Source: Gammaproteobacteria bacterium (GTDB lineage Bacteria > Pseudomonadota > Gammaproteobacteria > Acidiferrobacterales > Sulfurifustaceae). Taken from it: 64,000 bases of DNA. Below are positions 1 through 8,758 of this stretch, in pieces. Within the stretch, counting starts at the first letter, position 1; each line of letters begins with the position of its first letter. The translations under genes and the position numbers were made by a program. The notes beneath the pieces are model-generated. The model had not been told where the DNA came from, did not search any database, and saw only the letters and a list, made by a program, of their open reading frames with translations. The DNA lies in contig SCRL01000046.1 of assembly GCA_004298065.1 (NCBI GenBank), positions 52,276 through 116,275 of the forward strand. The letters run 5' to 3'.

Positions 1-100
1 TTATTTGACTCTTTGGAAGAACCGGGGATCATAAAATGATGACTTGATCTTGACCAATATCGGCATAGCCTGGGTCAAGCGGAATATTTACCATTTCTCC
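1..100 (-). other. left-edge spacer with a short open frame after an RBS
   Basis: Read leftwards after the CmcI-like gene, a GGGAG sequence precedes an ATG at position 94. The frame it opens stops after 21 codons (TGA at 29-31). A second frame opens at an ATG near 66 and runs 21 codons to a TAA at 1-3. Neither is long enough to call a gene. The RBS-ATG arrangement hints at a truncated or frameshifted following gene, or at chance. Nothing else is visible here. Confidence 0.25.
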
Positions 101-745
101 CTATGAAATCCTTTTCAGATAGCCTCGCGGATTGAACGTCATCAGGAACTTTTCCCTGGATGGATCAATCTCGAAATCTTTATTCTTTTCTATAAATTTC
201 TGCACCGCTTCATAAGGACCCGGGCCGAATGTAGGGTACGCTGGATGGCCATTGATGTTTGTGTCTTCAACAATCAGATAACTGCCTCGGGTAACCAAGG
301 ATGCGAGTAGTTTCAGTTCTCTGCTTACATGCTCTTCCGAATGGTCTGAATCCAGAATGACAAGCACTCTCTCCTTCTTCTTTACAGAATCAAATGCCTT
401 TGCAACAGTCTCAGGATCGGAACTGGAACCATGAATGTAGGAAATTCTCTTGTGCGCAGGCCTTGGGCGTTTATCGATATCTATGGTTGCCACATGGCCG
501 GCGCCAAAAAGATCACAGATATGTGCCAGATATAACGCGCTTCCGCCGGCATGGGTGCCTGTTTCAATAATTAGGTCAGGCCTGACTTCATACATTATTT
601 CCTGATAGATCCAGAGATCCAGTGGGCATTTAAGACAGGAGGTGCCCATCCAATAGGTATTTTCGTAAATTCTTCCTGATGTGTCTGGACCGTTATAATA
701 AAGTTCGTGAAACCTTTTAACGATCTTTTTCTCATTTTCCGTCAT
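101..745 (-). CDS. CmcI-family (cephalosporin hydroxylase-type) SAM-dependent methyltransferase
   Basis: A 214-residue protein with a Rossmann-type methyltransferase fold. The SAM-binding glycine motif ETGTHAGGSA is at residues 61-70, an acidic TIDID strand end lies near 87-91, and LDSDHS at 131-136 resembles the metal-binding acidic segment of CmcI-type enzymes. The family is named after cephalosporin hydroxylase, but homologues in polysaccharide loci are generally taken to be sugar or glycan O-methyltransferases. It is the last gene of the rhamnose/ABC-exporter operon, starting 3 bases after wzt. A role in methylating the chain, perhaps as a terminal cap recognised by Wzt, is inferred. Base composition is AT-rich, like the rest of the first 6 kb. 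Confidence 0.8.
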   Translation of the reverse strand: MTENEKKIVKRFHELYYNGPDTSGRIYENTYWMGTSCLKCPLDLWIYQEIMYEVRPDLIIETGTHAGGSALYLAHICDLFGAGHVATIDIDKRPRPAHKRISYIHGSSSDPETVAKAFDSVKKKERVLVILDSDHSEEHVSRELKLLASLVTRGSYLIVEDTNINGHPAYPTFGPGPYEAVQKFIEKNKDFEIDPSREKFLMTFNPRGYLKRIS

Positions 746-748
746 TAT

Positions 749-2083
749 CTAGATCTTCCTGATGCTGATATCAGACATTGGTACGCCTACAAGCCCTGTA
801 CAAACACTGCTTGAATGCGACTTGAAAATCATAGCGTCGTGTATCCAGTGATGCTGTACATGGTTATCCTGTGTGCCTTCGGCAATTGCTGCGGCTAGTG
901 AATATTCGCCCGCGGGAAGAATCGGCATCTGAAAGGAAAAGCGTGCCTCAACCATTTCTTCCTTGGCAAAACACTGCGGATTACCTGCATACGTAAGATA
1001 CGTATTGTCAGAAAACAATGCTTGCCCCAATTTGTCTTTGACAATAAAGCCAATTATCAAAGATGAAATATCCTGCAACATCTTAACTTGTATTGTCAGA
1101 CAGACCATTTCGCCGCCCACCACCCAAACGAGAGTATCGCCGGTCTCGCTTACGAGATTCACATTGGTGATCCTTGCGCCACCCTTGCCAAAAGCTGCCT
1201 TATCGGGGTTGAAAACAAAAATCTCGATATCATTCCTCAAGGGACTGGAGTTTATAAATTTCAGCCTTTGATCCTGCAAAGCTCCTTGCTGAGGCGCTCC
1301 TGCTGGCTTTTTGTTATCAACTCGGGCCACGGTTGACGGTCCCTGCTGAGTCTCGAAGTACGCCTCGAGATAAGCTTCACAAACTTCTTTAGCTGTCCCG
1401 GTACGTTGTACGCTTCCTTTATCGAGCCAAATTGAGCGATGGCACAGGTTGATGACTGATGCGCTGTCATGACTGACAAAAAGGATAGCACCCGATTCCC
1501 TGAACTTTCTCAGGAAACGCATACACTTCTGTGTAAAAAAGGCATCACCCACCGCTAACGCTTCATCTACTATGAGAATATCCGCGTCAAGATGCGCCGC
1601 AACGGCGAAAGCGAGCCGCATGTACATACCGCTTGAATAAGACTTGACTGGTTGATCGATAAATTCCCCTATATCAGCAAAAGCGGCTATGTCATCAAAT
1701 CTGGCATCTATCTCCTCGCTGGAAAGCCCCATGATTGCAGCATTCATGTAAGCATTTTCCCGGCCCGTGAATTCCGGGTTAAATCCTGCGCCCAATTCCA
1801 ACAGCGCTGCGACGCGGCCACGGATTTCCAGCTCTCCTGCTGTTGGGGTCAATATTCCACAGATCAGCTGCAACAACGTAGATTTGCCAGAACCATTGCG
1901 CCCGATGATACCGACGGTCTCGCCTTTTTTAACCTCGAACGAAACATCCTTTAGTGCCCAGAACTCACGATAAAACTGCTTGCGCCCCCGGAACAGCCCC
2001 TGTAGCAGGCGATGTTGCGGTTTGTCGTAGATCTGGTAGCACTTGCTTATGTTAGTAACGCGGATAGCCACGTCAGAGCACAT
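749..2083 (-). CDS. wzt: O-antigen/polysaccharide ABC transporter ATPase with C-terminal glycan-binding domain
   Basis: 444 residues from an ATG at 2083; an upstream TTG in frame is less likely. The ABC ATPase half has a Walker A GRNGSGKST near residues 61-69, a signature YSSGMYMRLA, and Walker B ILIVDEALAVGD. After about residue 250 an extra 190-residue beta-rich domain follows, as in Wzt proteins that bind the modified end of the O-chain before export. Start and wzm stop overlap by 11 bases, so translation is coupled. With wzm it would export a lipid-linked polysaccharide across the inner membrane. The extra domain separates it from short KpsT-type ATPases. Its presence beside a separate Wzx in the same locus is unusual. 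Confidence 0.92.
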   Translation of the reverse strand: MCSDVAIRVTNISKCYQIYDKPQHRLLQGLFRGRKQFYREFWALKDVSFEVKKGETVGIIGRNGSGKSTLLQLICGILTPTAGELEIRGRVAALLELGAGFNPEFTGRENAYMNAAIMGLSSEEIDARFDDIAAFADIGEFIDQPVKSYSSGMYMRLAFAVAAHLDADILIVDEALAVGDAFFTQKCMRFLRKFRESGAILFVSHDSASVINLCHRSIWLDKGSVQRTGTAKEVCEAYLEAYFETQQGPSTVARVDNKKPAGAPQQGALQDQRLKFINSSPLRNDIEIFVFNPDKAAFGKGGARITNVNLVSETGDTLVWVVGGEMVCLTIQVKMLQDISSLIIGFIVKDKLGQALFSDNTYLTYAGNPQCFAKEEMVEARFSFQMPILPAGEYSLAAAIAEGTQDNHVQHHWIHDAMIFKSHSSSVCTGLVGVPMSDISIRKI

Positions 2084-2897
2084 CGGCAAACCCCCTCCGC
2101 GTTTTCTGGAACCAGGCTAGACCTAACGAGGCAACCAACAGACTGGCCATAAAATAAACGGACAACCCCAGCCAGTCCGGATATTTCCCCCAGATCAGTA
2201 CGTCCCGCGCTTGTTCAATGACAAACGTTAACGGATTAATGTACAACAAGGGGCGATAACTTTCCGGAAGCGCTGAAACTGGGTAAAAGACGGGAGATAG
2301 AAACAGCATTACGTTTGTAACGATGCCGATTGTTTGCCCTACATCGCGCAGGAAGACACCTATAGACGCTAAGAACCAGGACAGCCCCATTGTCAAAAGG
2401 ATCAGCGGGATAATTACCAAAGGGAGAAATATTGCTGTCCAATAGATATAGAAATGAGCCGTAAAAAAGGCGGCGAGAAACACTGCCATGCTGGCAAGCG
2501 AATGAAAAAGCGTTGATCCCATGGCTACCCAAGGCAGAATCTCCAATGGGAAAACGACCTTTTTGACGTAGTTGCTATTGCTTAGAATCAGTACCGGTGA
2601 CCGGTTCACGCATTCTGCGAATAAACCATGAATAATGATACCGACGAACAGAATCAGTGCAAACTCGGTCTTGTTGGCATTCTCTTCTACCCATCTCACC
2701 TTGAAGGCAACGCTGAACACGAAGGTATAGACAACAAGCATCAATATGGGGTTGAAGAACGACCATAAAATACCCATCATGGAGCCACGGTAGCGTCCGA
2801 TGACCTCACGCTTGGTCATTTGCCAAATTAAGCCGCGGTGTCGCCAAAAACTGGTGAGAATCTCAGCGAGCGGCGCCAAAAACAACCTGCTGTTCAT
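2073..2897 (-). CDS. wzm: polysaccharide ABC transporter permease (Wzm/KpsM type)
   Basis: 274 residues with about six hydrophobic membrane segments and the ABC-2 type architecture of polysaccharide permeases. The N-terminal amphipathic region (LIWQMTKREVIGRYRGS) is typical, as is the segment LWSFFNPILMLVVYTFVF. The frame is open further upstream, but the ATG at 2897 overlaps the rfbD stop in an ATGA junction and fits the family start. It works with the ATPase just downstream to move lipid-linked glycan from cytoplasm to periplasm. It shares one operon with the four dTDP-rhamnose genes, so the exported glycan probably contains rhamnose. Confidence 0.92.
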   Translation of the reverse strand: MNSRLFLAPLAEILTSFWRHRGLIWQMTKREVIGRYRGSMMGILWSFFNPILMLVVYTFVFSVAFKVRWVEENANKTEFALILFVGIIIHGLFAECVNRSPVLILSNSNYVKKVVFPLEILPWVAMGSTLFHSLASMAVFLAAFFTAHFYIYWTAIFLPLVIIPLILLTMGLSWFLASIGVFLRDVGQTIGIVTNVMLFLSPVFYPVSALPESYRPLLYINPLTFVIEQARDVLIWGKYPDWLGLSVYFMASLLVASLGLAWFQKTRRGFADVL

Positions 2898-3814
2898 GGC
2901 AGGAAATTTTCCATACATAGCCGCAAGCCGCTTTCCCATCCTTGCATCGTCAATCCAAATACGCGATGGAGCTTGTCGCAGGACATAATCGAATAGGCCG
3001 GCCTACTGGCAGGCAAGGGATATTCTGAAGTGGGGATAGGTATCAGCTTCGGCGTGGGTCGATCCAGCGCGTGCATGGTGTTAATGCCGACACCGAAAGG
3101 AATTTCAAATGCTGCTTTCGCGAAGCCATACCATGACGTTTGCCCGCCTGCCGTCAAATGATAAATGCCGCTGATATCAGCCAGAGGCATGGCATGTGAC
3201 GTAAAGCGATCAGATAGTTGCACAAGGATTTGCAAAGTGGACTCTGCAATCATACGGCTCCAAGTAGGCGCGCCGATTTGATCATTTACAATCTTAAGCT
3301 CGTCTCGTTCCGCGGCTAAACGCAGGATGGTGAGTAAAAAATTTCTACCGCGCGCGCCATAAACCCAACTGGTACGAAGAATCAGATGCGGAACGCCGAC
3401 AGCCTGAATCGCTCGCTCTCCCGCGAGTTTAGTCTTGCCGTATACGTTGATCGGATGAGGAACATCGGTTTCTATGTATGGCTTCGCTTTTGCGCCATCG
3501 AAAACGTAGTCGGTTGAATAATGAACGACACCAGCGCCAAGCCGCTTGGCTTCTTCGGCAATGATGCCGGGCGCGTCGCCATTGACGGCCATCGCCAGGC
3601 TGTGATCGGATTCAGCCTTGTCGACGGCAGTGTAGGCCGCAGCGTTCACAATGATATTCGGCCTTGCATTCCGGATTGCGTTTCGAATCGAGTCTGGACT
3701 GGCGAGGTCCATTCCCTGGCGATCGAGGGCAATCACATTCCCCAAGGTCGCCAGCGTACGCTGAAGCTCCCAGCCCACCTGACCGTTCTTTCCCGTGAGC
3801 AGTATTCGAGTCAC
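2894..3814 (-). CDS. rfbD: dTDP-4-dehydrorhamnose reductase
   Basis: 306 residues. An extended SDR with the nucleotide-binding GKNGQVGWEL at the N terminus, STDYVFDG, and the catalytic YGKTKLAGE (Tyr-x3-Lys). It performs the last step to dTDP-L-rhamnose, the NADPH-dependent reduction of the 4-keto group. It overlaps rfbC upstream and wzm downstream by ATGA junctions, so the cluster is a tightly coupled operon in the order rfbB-rfbA-rfbC-rfbD. Length is normal for the family. Composition is AT-richer than the genes right of 7 kb. Confidence 0.95.
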   Translation of the reverse strand: MTRILLTGKNGQVGWELQRTLATLGNVIALDRQGMDLASPDSIRNAIRNARPNIIVNAAAYTAVDKAESDHSLAMAVNGDAPGIIAEEAKRLGAGVVHYSTDYVFDGAKAKPYIETDVPHPINVYGKTKLAGERAIQAVGVPHLILRTSWVYGARGRNFLLTILRLAAERDELKIVNDQIGAPTWSRMIAESTLQILVQLSDRFTSHAMPLADISGIYHLTAGGQTSWYGFAKAAFEIPFGVGINTMHALDRPTPKLIPIPTSEYPLPASRPAYSIMSCDKLHRVFGLTMQGWESGLRLCMENFLP

Positions 3815-4356
3815 GGGTACAGCTCGGCGTTTTTCAGATTACGCCCAGCTTCGTCCTTGGCGGAAACAATGGGGTTACCCTCCAGCGGCCAGCCGATCGC
3901 AATATCAGGATCGCACCAGTGGATACAGCGTTCATGCGTTGGCGCCCAGTAGTCCGTGGTCTTGTAGAGAAACTCGGCGGTTTCGGAAAGCACAAGAAAA
4001 CCATGCGCAAAACCGGGAGGGATCCAGATCATGCGCTTATTCTCTGCTGAAAGATTGAAGCCAGCCCAATTGCCAAAGCTCGATGAGCTCCTTCTAATGT
4101 CGACAACGACGTCGAATACTTCGCCGGAGACTACTCGAACCAGTTTTCCCTGAGGTTGCTTAATCTGATAGTGAAGGCCTCTTAAAACATTCCGGGAGGA
4201 TTTGGAGTGGTTGTCCTGCACGAATTCCGTCGTGATACCAGTCCCCTTCAATAGTTTCTTGTTATAACTCTCAAAAAAGAACCCGCGATCGTCGCTGAAA
4301 ACTCTGGGTTCCAGAATCAAAACACCGGGCAGGGATGCTTCCGTTATCTTCATCAC
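3811..4356 (-). CDS. rfbC: dTDP-4-dehydrorhamnose 3,5-epimerase
   Basis: 181 residues, the usual RmlC length, with a cupin/jelly-roll fold. Recognisable segments are FFFESYN near the N terminus, [18 protein letters not shown] with the catalytic histidine in LRGLH, and a later [14 protein letters not shown] stretch. It epimerises C3 and C5 of dTDP-4-keto-6-deoxyglucose. It overlaps rfbD by four bases and its start abuts the rfbA stop. No anomaly is seen. Confidence 0.96.
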   Translation of the reverse strand: MMKITEASLPGVLILEPRVFSDDRGFFFESYNKKLLKGTGITTEFVQDNHSKSSRNVLRGLHYQIKQPQGKLVRVVSGEVFDVVVDIRRSSSSFGNWAGFNLSAENKRMIWIPPGFAHGFLVLSETAEFLYKTTDYWAPTHERCIHWCDPDIAIGWPLEGNPIVSAKDEAGRNLKNAELYP

Positions 4357-5234
4357 ATGATCCGTTCGCGCAATATCCCCAACAGGTATTGCCCATAACC
4401 ATTCTTGCCTAAGGGAGCCGCAAGCGCCTCAAGTTGTGACGCTGTGATATAGCCCATGCGATATACAATCTCCTCGGGGCAGGCAATCTTAAGCCCCTGA
4501 CGGCGCTCGATGGTCTCGATGAAGTGGGACGCCTCGAGCAAGGATTCGTGCGTGCCGGTATCGAGCCAGGCAACTCCCCGCCCTATCGGAATGACCTCGA
4601 GTTTATCTCTCGTCAGGTACGAGATATTTACATCGGTGATCTCGAGTTCGCCGCGGTCGGAGGGTTTTATGGATTTGGCAACATCCACGATCTCGTTGTC
4701 ATAAAAATACAGCCCTGTGACAGCGTATCTCGACTTTGGGATATTGGGCTTTTCCTCGATTGAAAGTGCGCGACCCTGCTTGTCGAACTCGACCACGCCA
4801 TAGCGTCCAGGATCGTGCACGTGATAGGCAAAAACCGTGGCGCCCAGCGTCTTCTCGCATGCCAGGCGCAGGTCACGCCCGAATGAGTGGCCGTAAAAAA
4901 TGTTATCGCCGAGCACAAGCGCGCAGGGGTTTGAACCGACAAAGCGCTCGCCGATCAGGAATGCCTGGGCAATACCGCCGGGCGAGGGCTGCACAGCGTA
5001 GGAGATGTTAATACCCCACTGGCTCCCGTCTCCCAATAGCTGCTCGAAGCGAGGCGTGTCCTGTGGCGTTGAAATGACAAGGATGTCCCGTATGCCAGCC
5101 AGCAAAAGCGTAGACAAGGGATAATAAATCATCGGCTTGTCGTATATCGGCAGCAACTGCTTCGATACTGCCTGCGTCACAGGATAAAGACGAGTCCCCG
5201 ATCCGCCGGCCAGGATGATACCCTTTCTATTCAT
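4353..5234 (-). CDS. rfbA: glucose-1-phosphate thymidylyltransferase
   Basis: 293 residues from the ATG at 5234, which overlaps the rfbB stop (ATGA); the frame extends upstream but that part is antiparallel noise over rfbB. The nucleotidyltransferase signature [11 protein letters not shown] begins near residue 7, followed by [23 protein letters not shown], and VEFD. It makes dTDP-glucose from glucose-1-phosphate and dTTP, the first committed step of dTDP-rhamnose synthesis. Family length is normal. Confidence 0.96.
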   Translation of the reverse strand: MNRKGIILAGGSGTRLYPVTQAVSKQLLPIYDKPMIYYPLSTLLLAGIRDILVISTPQDTPRFEQLLGDGSQWGINISYAVQPSPGGIAQAFLIGERFVGSNPCALVLGDNIFYGHSFGRDLRLACEKTLGATVFAYHVHDPGRYGVVEFDKQGRALSIEEKPNIPKSRYAVTGLYFYDNEIVDVAKSIKPSDRGELEITDVNISYLTRDKLEVIPIGRGVAWLDTGTHESLLEASHFIETIERRQGLKIACPEEIVYRMGYITASQLEALAAPLGKNGYGQYLLGILRERIM

Positions 5235-6328
5235 ACACCCCGATCTCCATACTGCTTGGCGGTCCATTCTCGATAGGCGCCGCTGGTAACGTTGCCAACC
5301 CAGTTAGTATTATCCAGATACCAGAGTACGGTCTTGCGGATACCCGTCTCGAAGGTTTCGGTTGGACGCCAGCCGAGCTCGCGCTCTATCTTGCGGGCGT
5401 CGATAGCATAACGTCGGTCGTGGCCGGGCCGATCCTTAACGAAGGTGATAAGCGAGGCGTAAGGGGTGATACGTGAAGAGTGATAAGTAACTGGTTTTAA
5501 CTCATCCAGTATTTTGCAGACCGTCTGCACGACATCGAGATTTGTCTTCTCGTTATAGCCGCCAATGTTGTAGGTTTCGCCCGGCTGTCCCGCCTCGATC
5601 ACCCGACGGATCGCGCTGCAATGATCGGCCACATAGAGCCAATCGCGAATTTGCTGGCCATCGCCATACACCGGCAGCGGTTTGCCCGCCAAGGCATTGT
5701 GGATGCACAGCGGAATCAGTTTTTCCGGAAACTGATAAGGGCCGTAGTTGTTCGAGCAATTGGTGGTCAATACCGGCAGACCATACGTACGGTAATAGGC
5801 GCGCACCAGGTGGTCAGCTGCCGCCTTGCTGGCGGAGTAAGGGCTGTTTGGTTCGTAGCGATGGCTTTCCTGAAAAGCGGGCGCGCCCGGTTCAAGCGAA
5901 CCATAAACCTCATCGGTGGATACATGCAGGAAACGGAAGCTCGTTCGCTCTCCTTCCGGCAAGCCGCTCCAGTATGCACGCGCTGCCTCGAGCAAGCGGA
6001 AGCTGCCCACGATATTGGTCTGTATGAAATCGCCAGGCCCATGGATAGAGCGGTCGACGTGACTTTCGGCGGCAAAATTGACGACAGCGAATGGCCGGTG
6101 TTCTGCAAACAACCGCTCGACCAGTTTGGTGTCCGCAATATCGCCGCGCACAAACGTATGCCGCGAATCGTTGTAAATATTCGCGAGATTGGCGAGATTT
6201 CCGGCGTAGGTCAGCTTGTCTAGATTAACCACCGGTCCTTTCCCGCAGGCCAACCATTCGAGAACGAAATTGGAACCGATAAACCCGGCGCCCCCGGTCA
6301 CAAAGATCGGCTTGCTTATCATAGTCAT
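5231..6328 (-). CDS. rfbB: dTDP-glucose 4,6-dehydratase
   Basis: About 365 residues. An NAD-binding [16 protein letters not shown] lies close to the N terminus, HVSTDEVYG carries the catalytic Thr-Asp-Glu set, and the active-site tyrosine is in [19 protein letters not shown]- and [22 protein letters not shown] segments are also present. The ATG at 6328 (or 6322) is preferred over one at 6346, because the latter lies inside a 17-base perfect palindrome and would add an atypical leader. It heads the rhamnose/ABC-exporter operon. The probable promoter and the palindrome lie just upstream, in a long gene-free gap. Confidence 0.94.
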   Translation of the reverse strand: MTMISKPIFVTGGAGFIGSNFVLEWLACGKGPVVNLDKLTYAGNLANLANIYNDSRHTFVRGDIADTKLVERLFAEHRPFAVVNFAAESHVDRSIHGPGDFIQTNIVGSFRLLEAARAYWSGLPEGERTSFRFLHVSTDEVYGSLEPGAPAFQESHRYEPNSPYSASKAAADHLVRAYYRTYGLPVLTTNCSNNYGPYQFPEKLIPLCIHNALAGKPLPVYGDGQQIRDWLYVADHCSAIRRVIEAGQPGETYNIGGYNEKTNLDVVQTVCKILDELKPVTYHSSRITPYASLITFVKDRPGHDRRYAIDARKIERELGWRPTETFETGIRKTVLWYLDNTNWVGNVTSGAYREWTAKQYGDRGV

Positions 6329-6339
6329 AGGACATCCGA

Positions 6340-6356
6340 CATACATTTAATGTATG
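6340..6356. promoter_or_regulatory. 17-base perfect palindrome upstream of rfbB (candidate operator)
   Basis: CATACATT, a central T, then AATGTATG: two 8-base arms in perfect symmetry, about 12 bases before the preferred rfbB ATG. Its core ATACAT-N3-ATGTAT recurs as ATACATCCGATGTAT at 45683-45697 before another leftward unit. Perfect symmetry and position suggest a dimeric regulator site. No regulator can be assigned. Confidence 0.45.
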
Positions 6357-7143
6357 CAGCGCGCAAAACCAAACATGCTACGACCTGCAGCGGCTGGGCT
6401 CTGCACCGATTCACGTCATTCCACCGCTATGGCCAGAACCGGACTACGCCAGAAACCGAAGCCGGTAGTCACTGGGTTATCGTCCACATCAGACTCGCGC
6501 ACTCCATGTCATCACCTCACCGGCCACGCAGGCGACGGAGCAAGGCCCGCGACACAGGATGGTAGCCACGTTTTGTAGAGTTCGGGTAAAAACGATCATT
6601 TCGCCACCACGCGGGTGGTACAGCGCCGTGCCAAAGCGCAGTTAAAGTTATCCGCGGCATCAGTACTCTACCGCGGATGGCGTCTTTCGGCGTGACCGGC
6701 CAATTCAACGCCAGATTGAGAGAAGAAACGGCGGCTACGTATGGTCGCTGTGAGTTGGCGAGAGCTCGATGTTCGAGCAGGTGTGGTGCGCTGCGAATCT
6801 GTTGGACCGCACGCCTCCACCCTGTTTGCCAGCAGAAACCGGCTCATATGCTTATTATTTGCTTCCTTACTGCTTGTTCCCCACCGCACAATCCCCGAAA
6901 AATCTTACATGAGCTCGCCTTTCGCGGTCAACGAAATTCCCGACTGCTTCCGAACACATTTAGGCACACGCACATTCGCCTGTCGTCGCAATCGCGCATA
7001 TTTCATATCCAGCGTTTCACAACGGCCACGAGTTGGGCTTATTTGTTTATACGCCAAATGGATGATGCCGCCTATGGCCGGAACCAACCTCCGCCGATTC
7101 CCGTGCTACCTTTTTTAGTGCGATTCTCTTCGCATGCCAAAAA
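6357..7143. other. about 790-base gap with no supportable gene
   Basis: Between rfbB and cysC no frame has a family motif, a good RBS and neighbour-like codon use together; the frames seen are short and poor in recognisable protein. The gap sits where base composition changes from the AT-richer rhamnose/ABC block (left) to the GC-rich locus (right). It probably holds the promoter of the rfb operon and may be a scar from acquisition of that block. It contains a perfect 8-base inverted repeat (6650-6657 and 6671-6678). No terminator with a T-run in the right orientation is seen. Confidence 0.6.
6650..6678. repeat. inverted repeat ATCCGCGG / CCGCGGAT, 13-base spacer
   Basis: Two perfect 8-base arms that could form a GC-rich hairpin in RNA or bind a dimer. 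No T-run follows on either strand, so it is not a standard intrinsic terminator. On the minus strand the right arm and loop include GCGGTAG, which faintly resembles ops, but the match breaks after that. Function unknown. Confidence 0.4.
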
Positions 7144-7774
7144 CTATAAATCAGAGCTTCCCGGTAGTCCGTTATTATCGATCACCTGCTTCTGCGCTAG
7201 CAGTCGAATCACGATCCTCGCACATTCCTCCAATGACATTTTATCCGTATCCAGCGTCAAATCGGGTTTGACGGGAGGCTCGTAGGGCGCCGAGACGCCG
7301 GTGAATTCCGGGATTTCGCCCTTTCGGGCGCGCGCGTATATGCCCTTCGTGTCCCGGCGCTCGCAGACCTCGAGCGGACAGCGACAGTAGATTTCGATGA
7401 AATCCTCATCGCCAATCAGCTGGCGCACGCGATCCCGGTCCTGCGCCAGCGGCGAAATGAACGCCGTCAGCGCGATCACGCCGGCGTCGACGAACAGCCT
7501 CGCCATCTCGCCGATGCGCCGGATGTTCTCGGAGCGGTCATGAACGGAGAAACCCAGGTCGGCGCAAAGTCCGTGGCGCACGTTGTCGCCGTCGAACACG
7601 TATGTGCGGCAACCCATCCGGTGCAGGGTTTCCTCCACCGTATGCGCAAGCGTCGACTTGCCGGACCCGGAAAGTCCGGTAAACCATACGACCGCGCCGC
7701 GGTGACCGTTCAGTTTTTTCGCGCCGGCGGCGATTGACCGTGGCATGGTGCCACACAACGTTATTCGCCTTCAT
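7144..7774 (-). CDS. cysC: adenylylsulfate (APS) kinase, apparent frameshift near the N terminus
   Basis: The main frame carries a complete CysC kinase: P-loop GLSGSGKST, FDGDNVRHGLCADLGFS, RSENIRRIGEMA, and the later CPLEVCERRDTKGIYARA and FTGVSAPYEPP. The expected start NVVWH followed by arginines lies in a different frame opening at ATG 7774, ten bases from the upstream gene's stop. The two frames join if the A-run read at 7714-7719 had five bases instead of six. So there is either a real frameshift, a sequence error, or slippage. Without the shift, an ATG at 7746 would give a protein still holding the P-loop. It makes PAPS from APS, usually for sulfation or sulfate assimilation; no sulfotransferase is seen here. 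Confidence 0.85.
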
Positions 7775-7783
7775 GGTGTTTCG

Positions 7784-8758
7784 TCACGCCTGTCCACTGC
7801 CCTGCTGCGGGTCGTGCGCCACCGGCTGCATGTCCGGCCGTCCGGATGCCAAGGCACGTAGCCCCTCGCGCAGCGTCCAACGCGACCGATAGCCGAGCGC
7901 CGCACGAATCCGGCCGATGTCGGCGCGGGAATGACGGATATCCTGCGGCCGCGCCGGGGCATACGCAATCCCGGTCTTCCGGTCAAGCGTAAGCCAAACA
8001 AGATCGAGCAGCTCCTTGAGTGCCACGGACTGCCCATTGGCGACATTGAATACCTGATAGCCCGTAAGCGGAACCTGCATGGCCAGCCGGTTCGCCTGCA
8101 CGACGTCCTGCACATGCACGAAATCGCGACTCTGCCCGCCGTCGCCGTATATCGTGACCGGTCGGCCGCGGGATACCGCGTCCATGAATATGGAAATCAC
8201 GCCGGAATACGGAGAGTCCGGACGCTGCCGCGGTCCGTAAACATTGAAGTAGCGCAACGCCGCCACGTACATACCGAACAGGGCGTGATACACCTCACCG
8301 GCTTTTTCGCCGTACAGCTTATCGAGGCCGTAGGGAGACAACGGACTCGGCGGCTCGCTTTCGCGCAGGGGCAAATTCGGGTTGTCGCCGTACACCGCCG
8401 CCGAACTCGCCAGCACCACGCGTTTCACGCCAGCCGCGCGGGCCGCCTGCAAGACATTTACCGTGCTGCGGGCGTTGATGTCGGCGCTGAGATCGGGACG
8501 CTCGATCGATTCCTGCACCGAAACCAGCGCCGCCTGATGGAAAATCCCGTCAACCTCTGAGGCGCAACGGCTGAGCAAGGCCGCGTCCCGGATATCGCCC
8601 TCGATAATCTCAAGCTGTGCGCCCGGGACGGCAGCCAGGTTCTCCCGGCGTCCGGTGCTGAAGTTGTCGAGCACACGCACGGCATGCCCATCGCGCACCA
8701 ACGCCTCGACGAGGTGCGAACCGATGAAACCCGCGCCGCCCGTGACCAAATATTTCAT
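7784..8758 (-). CDS. NAD-dependent nucleotide-sugar epimerase (UDP-Glc/GlcNAc 4-epimerase-like)
   Basis: 324 residues from the ATG at 8758, which overlaps the ligase stop in ATGA; an open extension upstream is noise. Extended [19 protein letters not shown] at the N terminus, SSAAVYGDN with the catalytic serine, YGLDKLYGE with Tyr-x3-Lys, and RYFNVYGPRQRPDSPY, closest in style to WbpP/Gne-type C4-epimerases. Likely interconverts UDP-GlcNAc/GalNAc or the uronic acids for the chain, but substrate cannot be fixed from sequence. It lies between the ligase and cysC, with ten bases to cysC. Confidence 0.85.
   Translation of the reverse strand: MKYLVTGGAGFIGSHLVEALVRDGHAVRVLDNFSTGRRENLAAVPGAQLEIIEGDIRDAALLSRCASEVDGIFHQAALVSVQESIERPDLSADINARSTVNVLQAARAAGVKRVVLASSAAVYGDNPNLPLRESEPPSPLSPYGLDKLYGEKAGEVYHALFGMYVAALRYFNVYGPRQRPDSPYSGVISIFMDAVSRGRPVTIYGDGGQSRDFVHVQDVVQANRLAMQVPLTGYQVFNVANGQSVALKELLDLVWLTLDRKTGIAYAPARPQDIRHSRADIGRIRAALGYRSRWTLREGLRALASGRPDMQPVAHDPQQGSGQA

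Noticed and set aside
6665..6675. A weak ops-like CGCGGTAGAGT on the minus strand before rfbB
   Set aside because: Two mismatches in eleven, one at a core position, and it overlaps a perfect inverted repeat that explains it better.
6517..6708. A minus-strand frame with TALWHGA, reminiscent of MBOAT acyltransferases
   Set aside because: Only a five-residue match, no neighbouring family motifs and the frame is just 63 codons.
7109..7143. Hairpin with T-run and A-run after cysC
   Set aside because: For leftward transcripts the T-run comes before the stem, not after it, so it cannot act as an intrinsic terminator for cysC.
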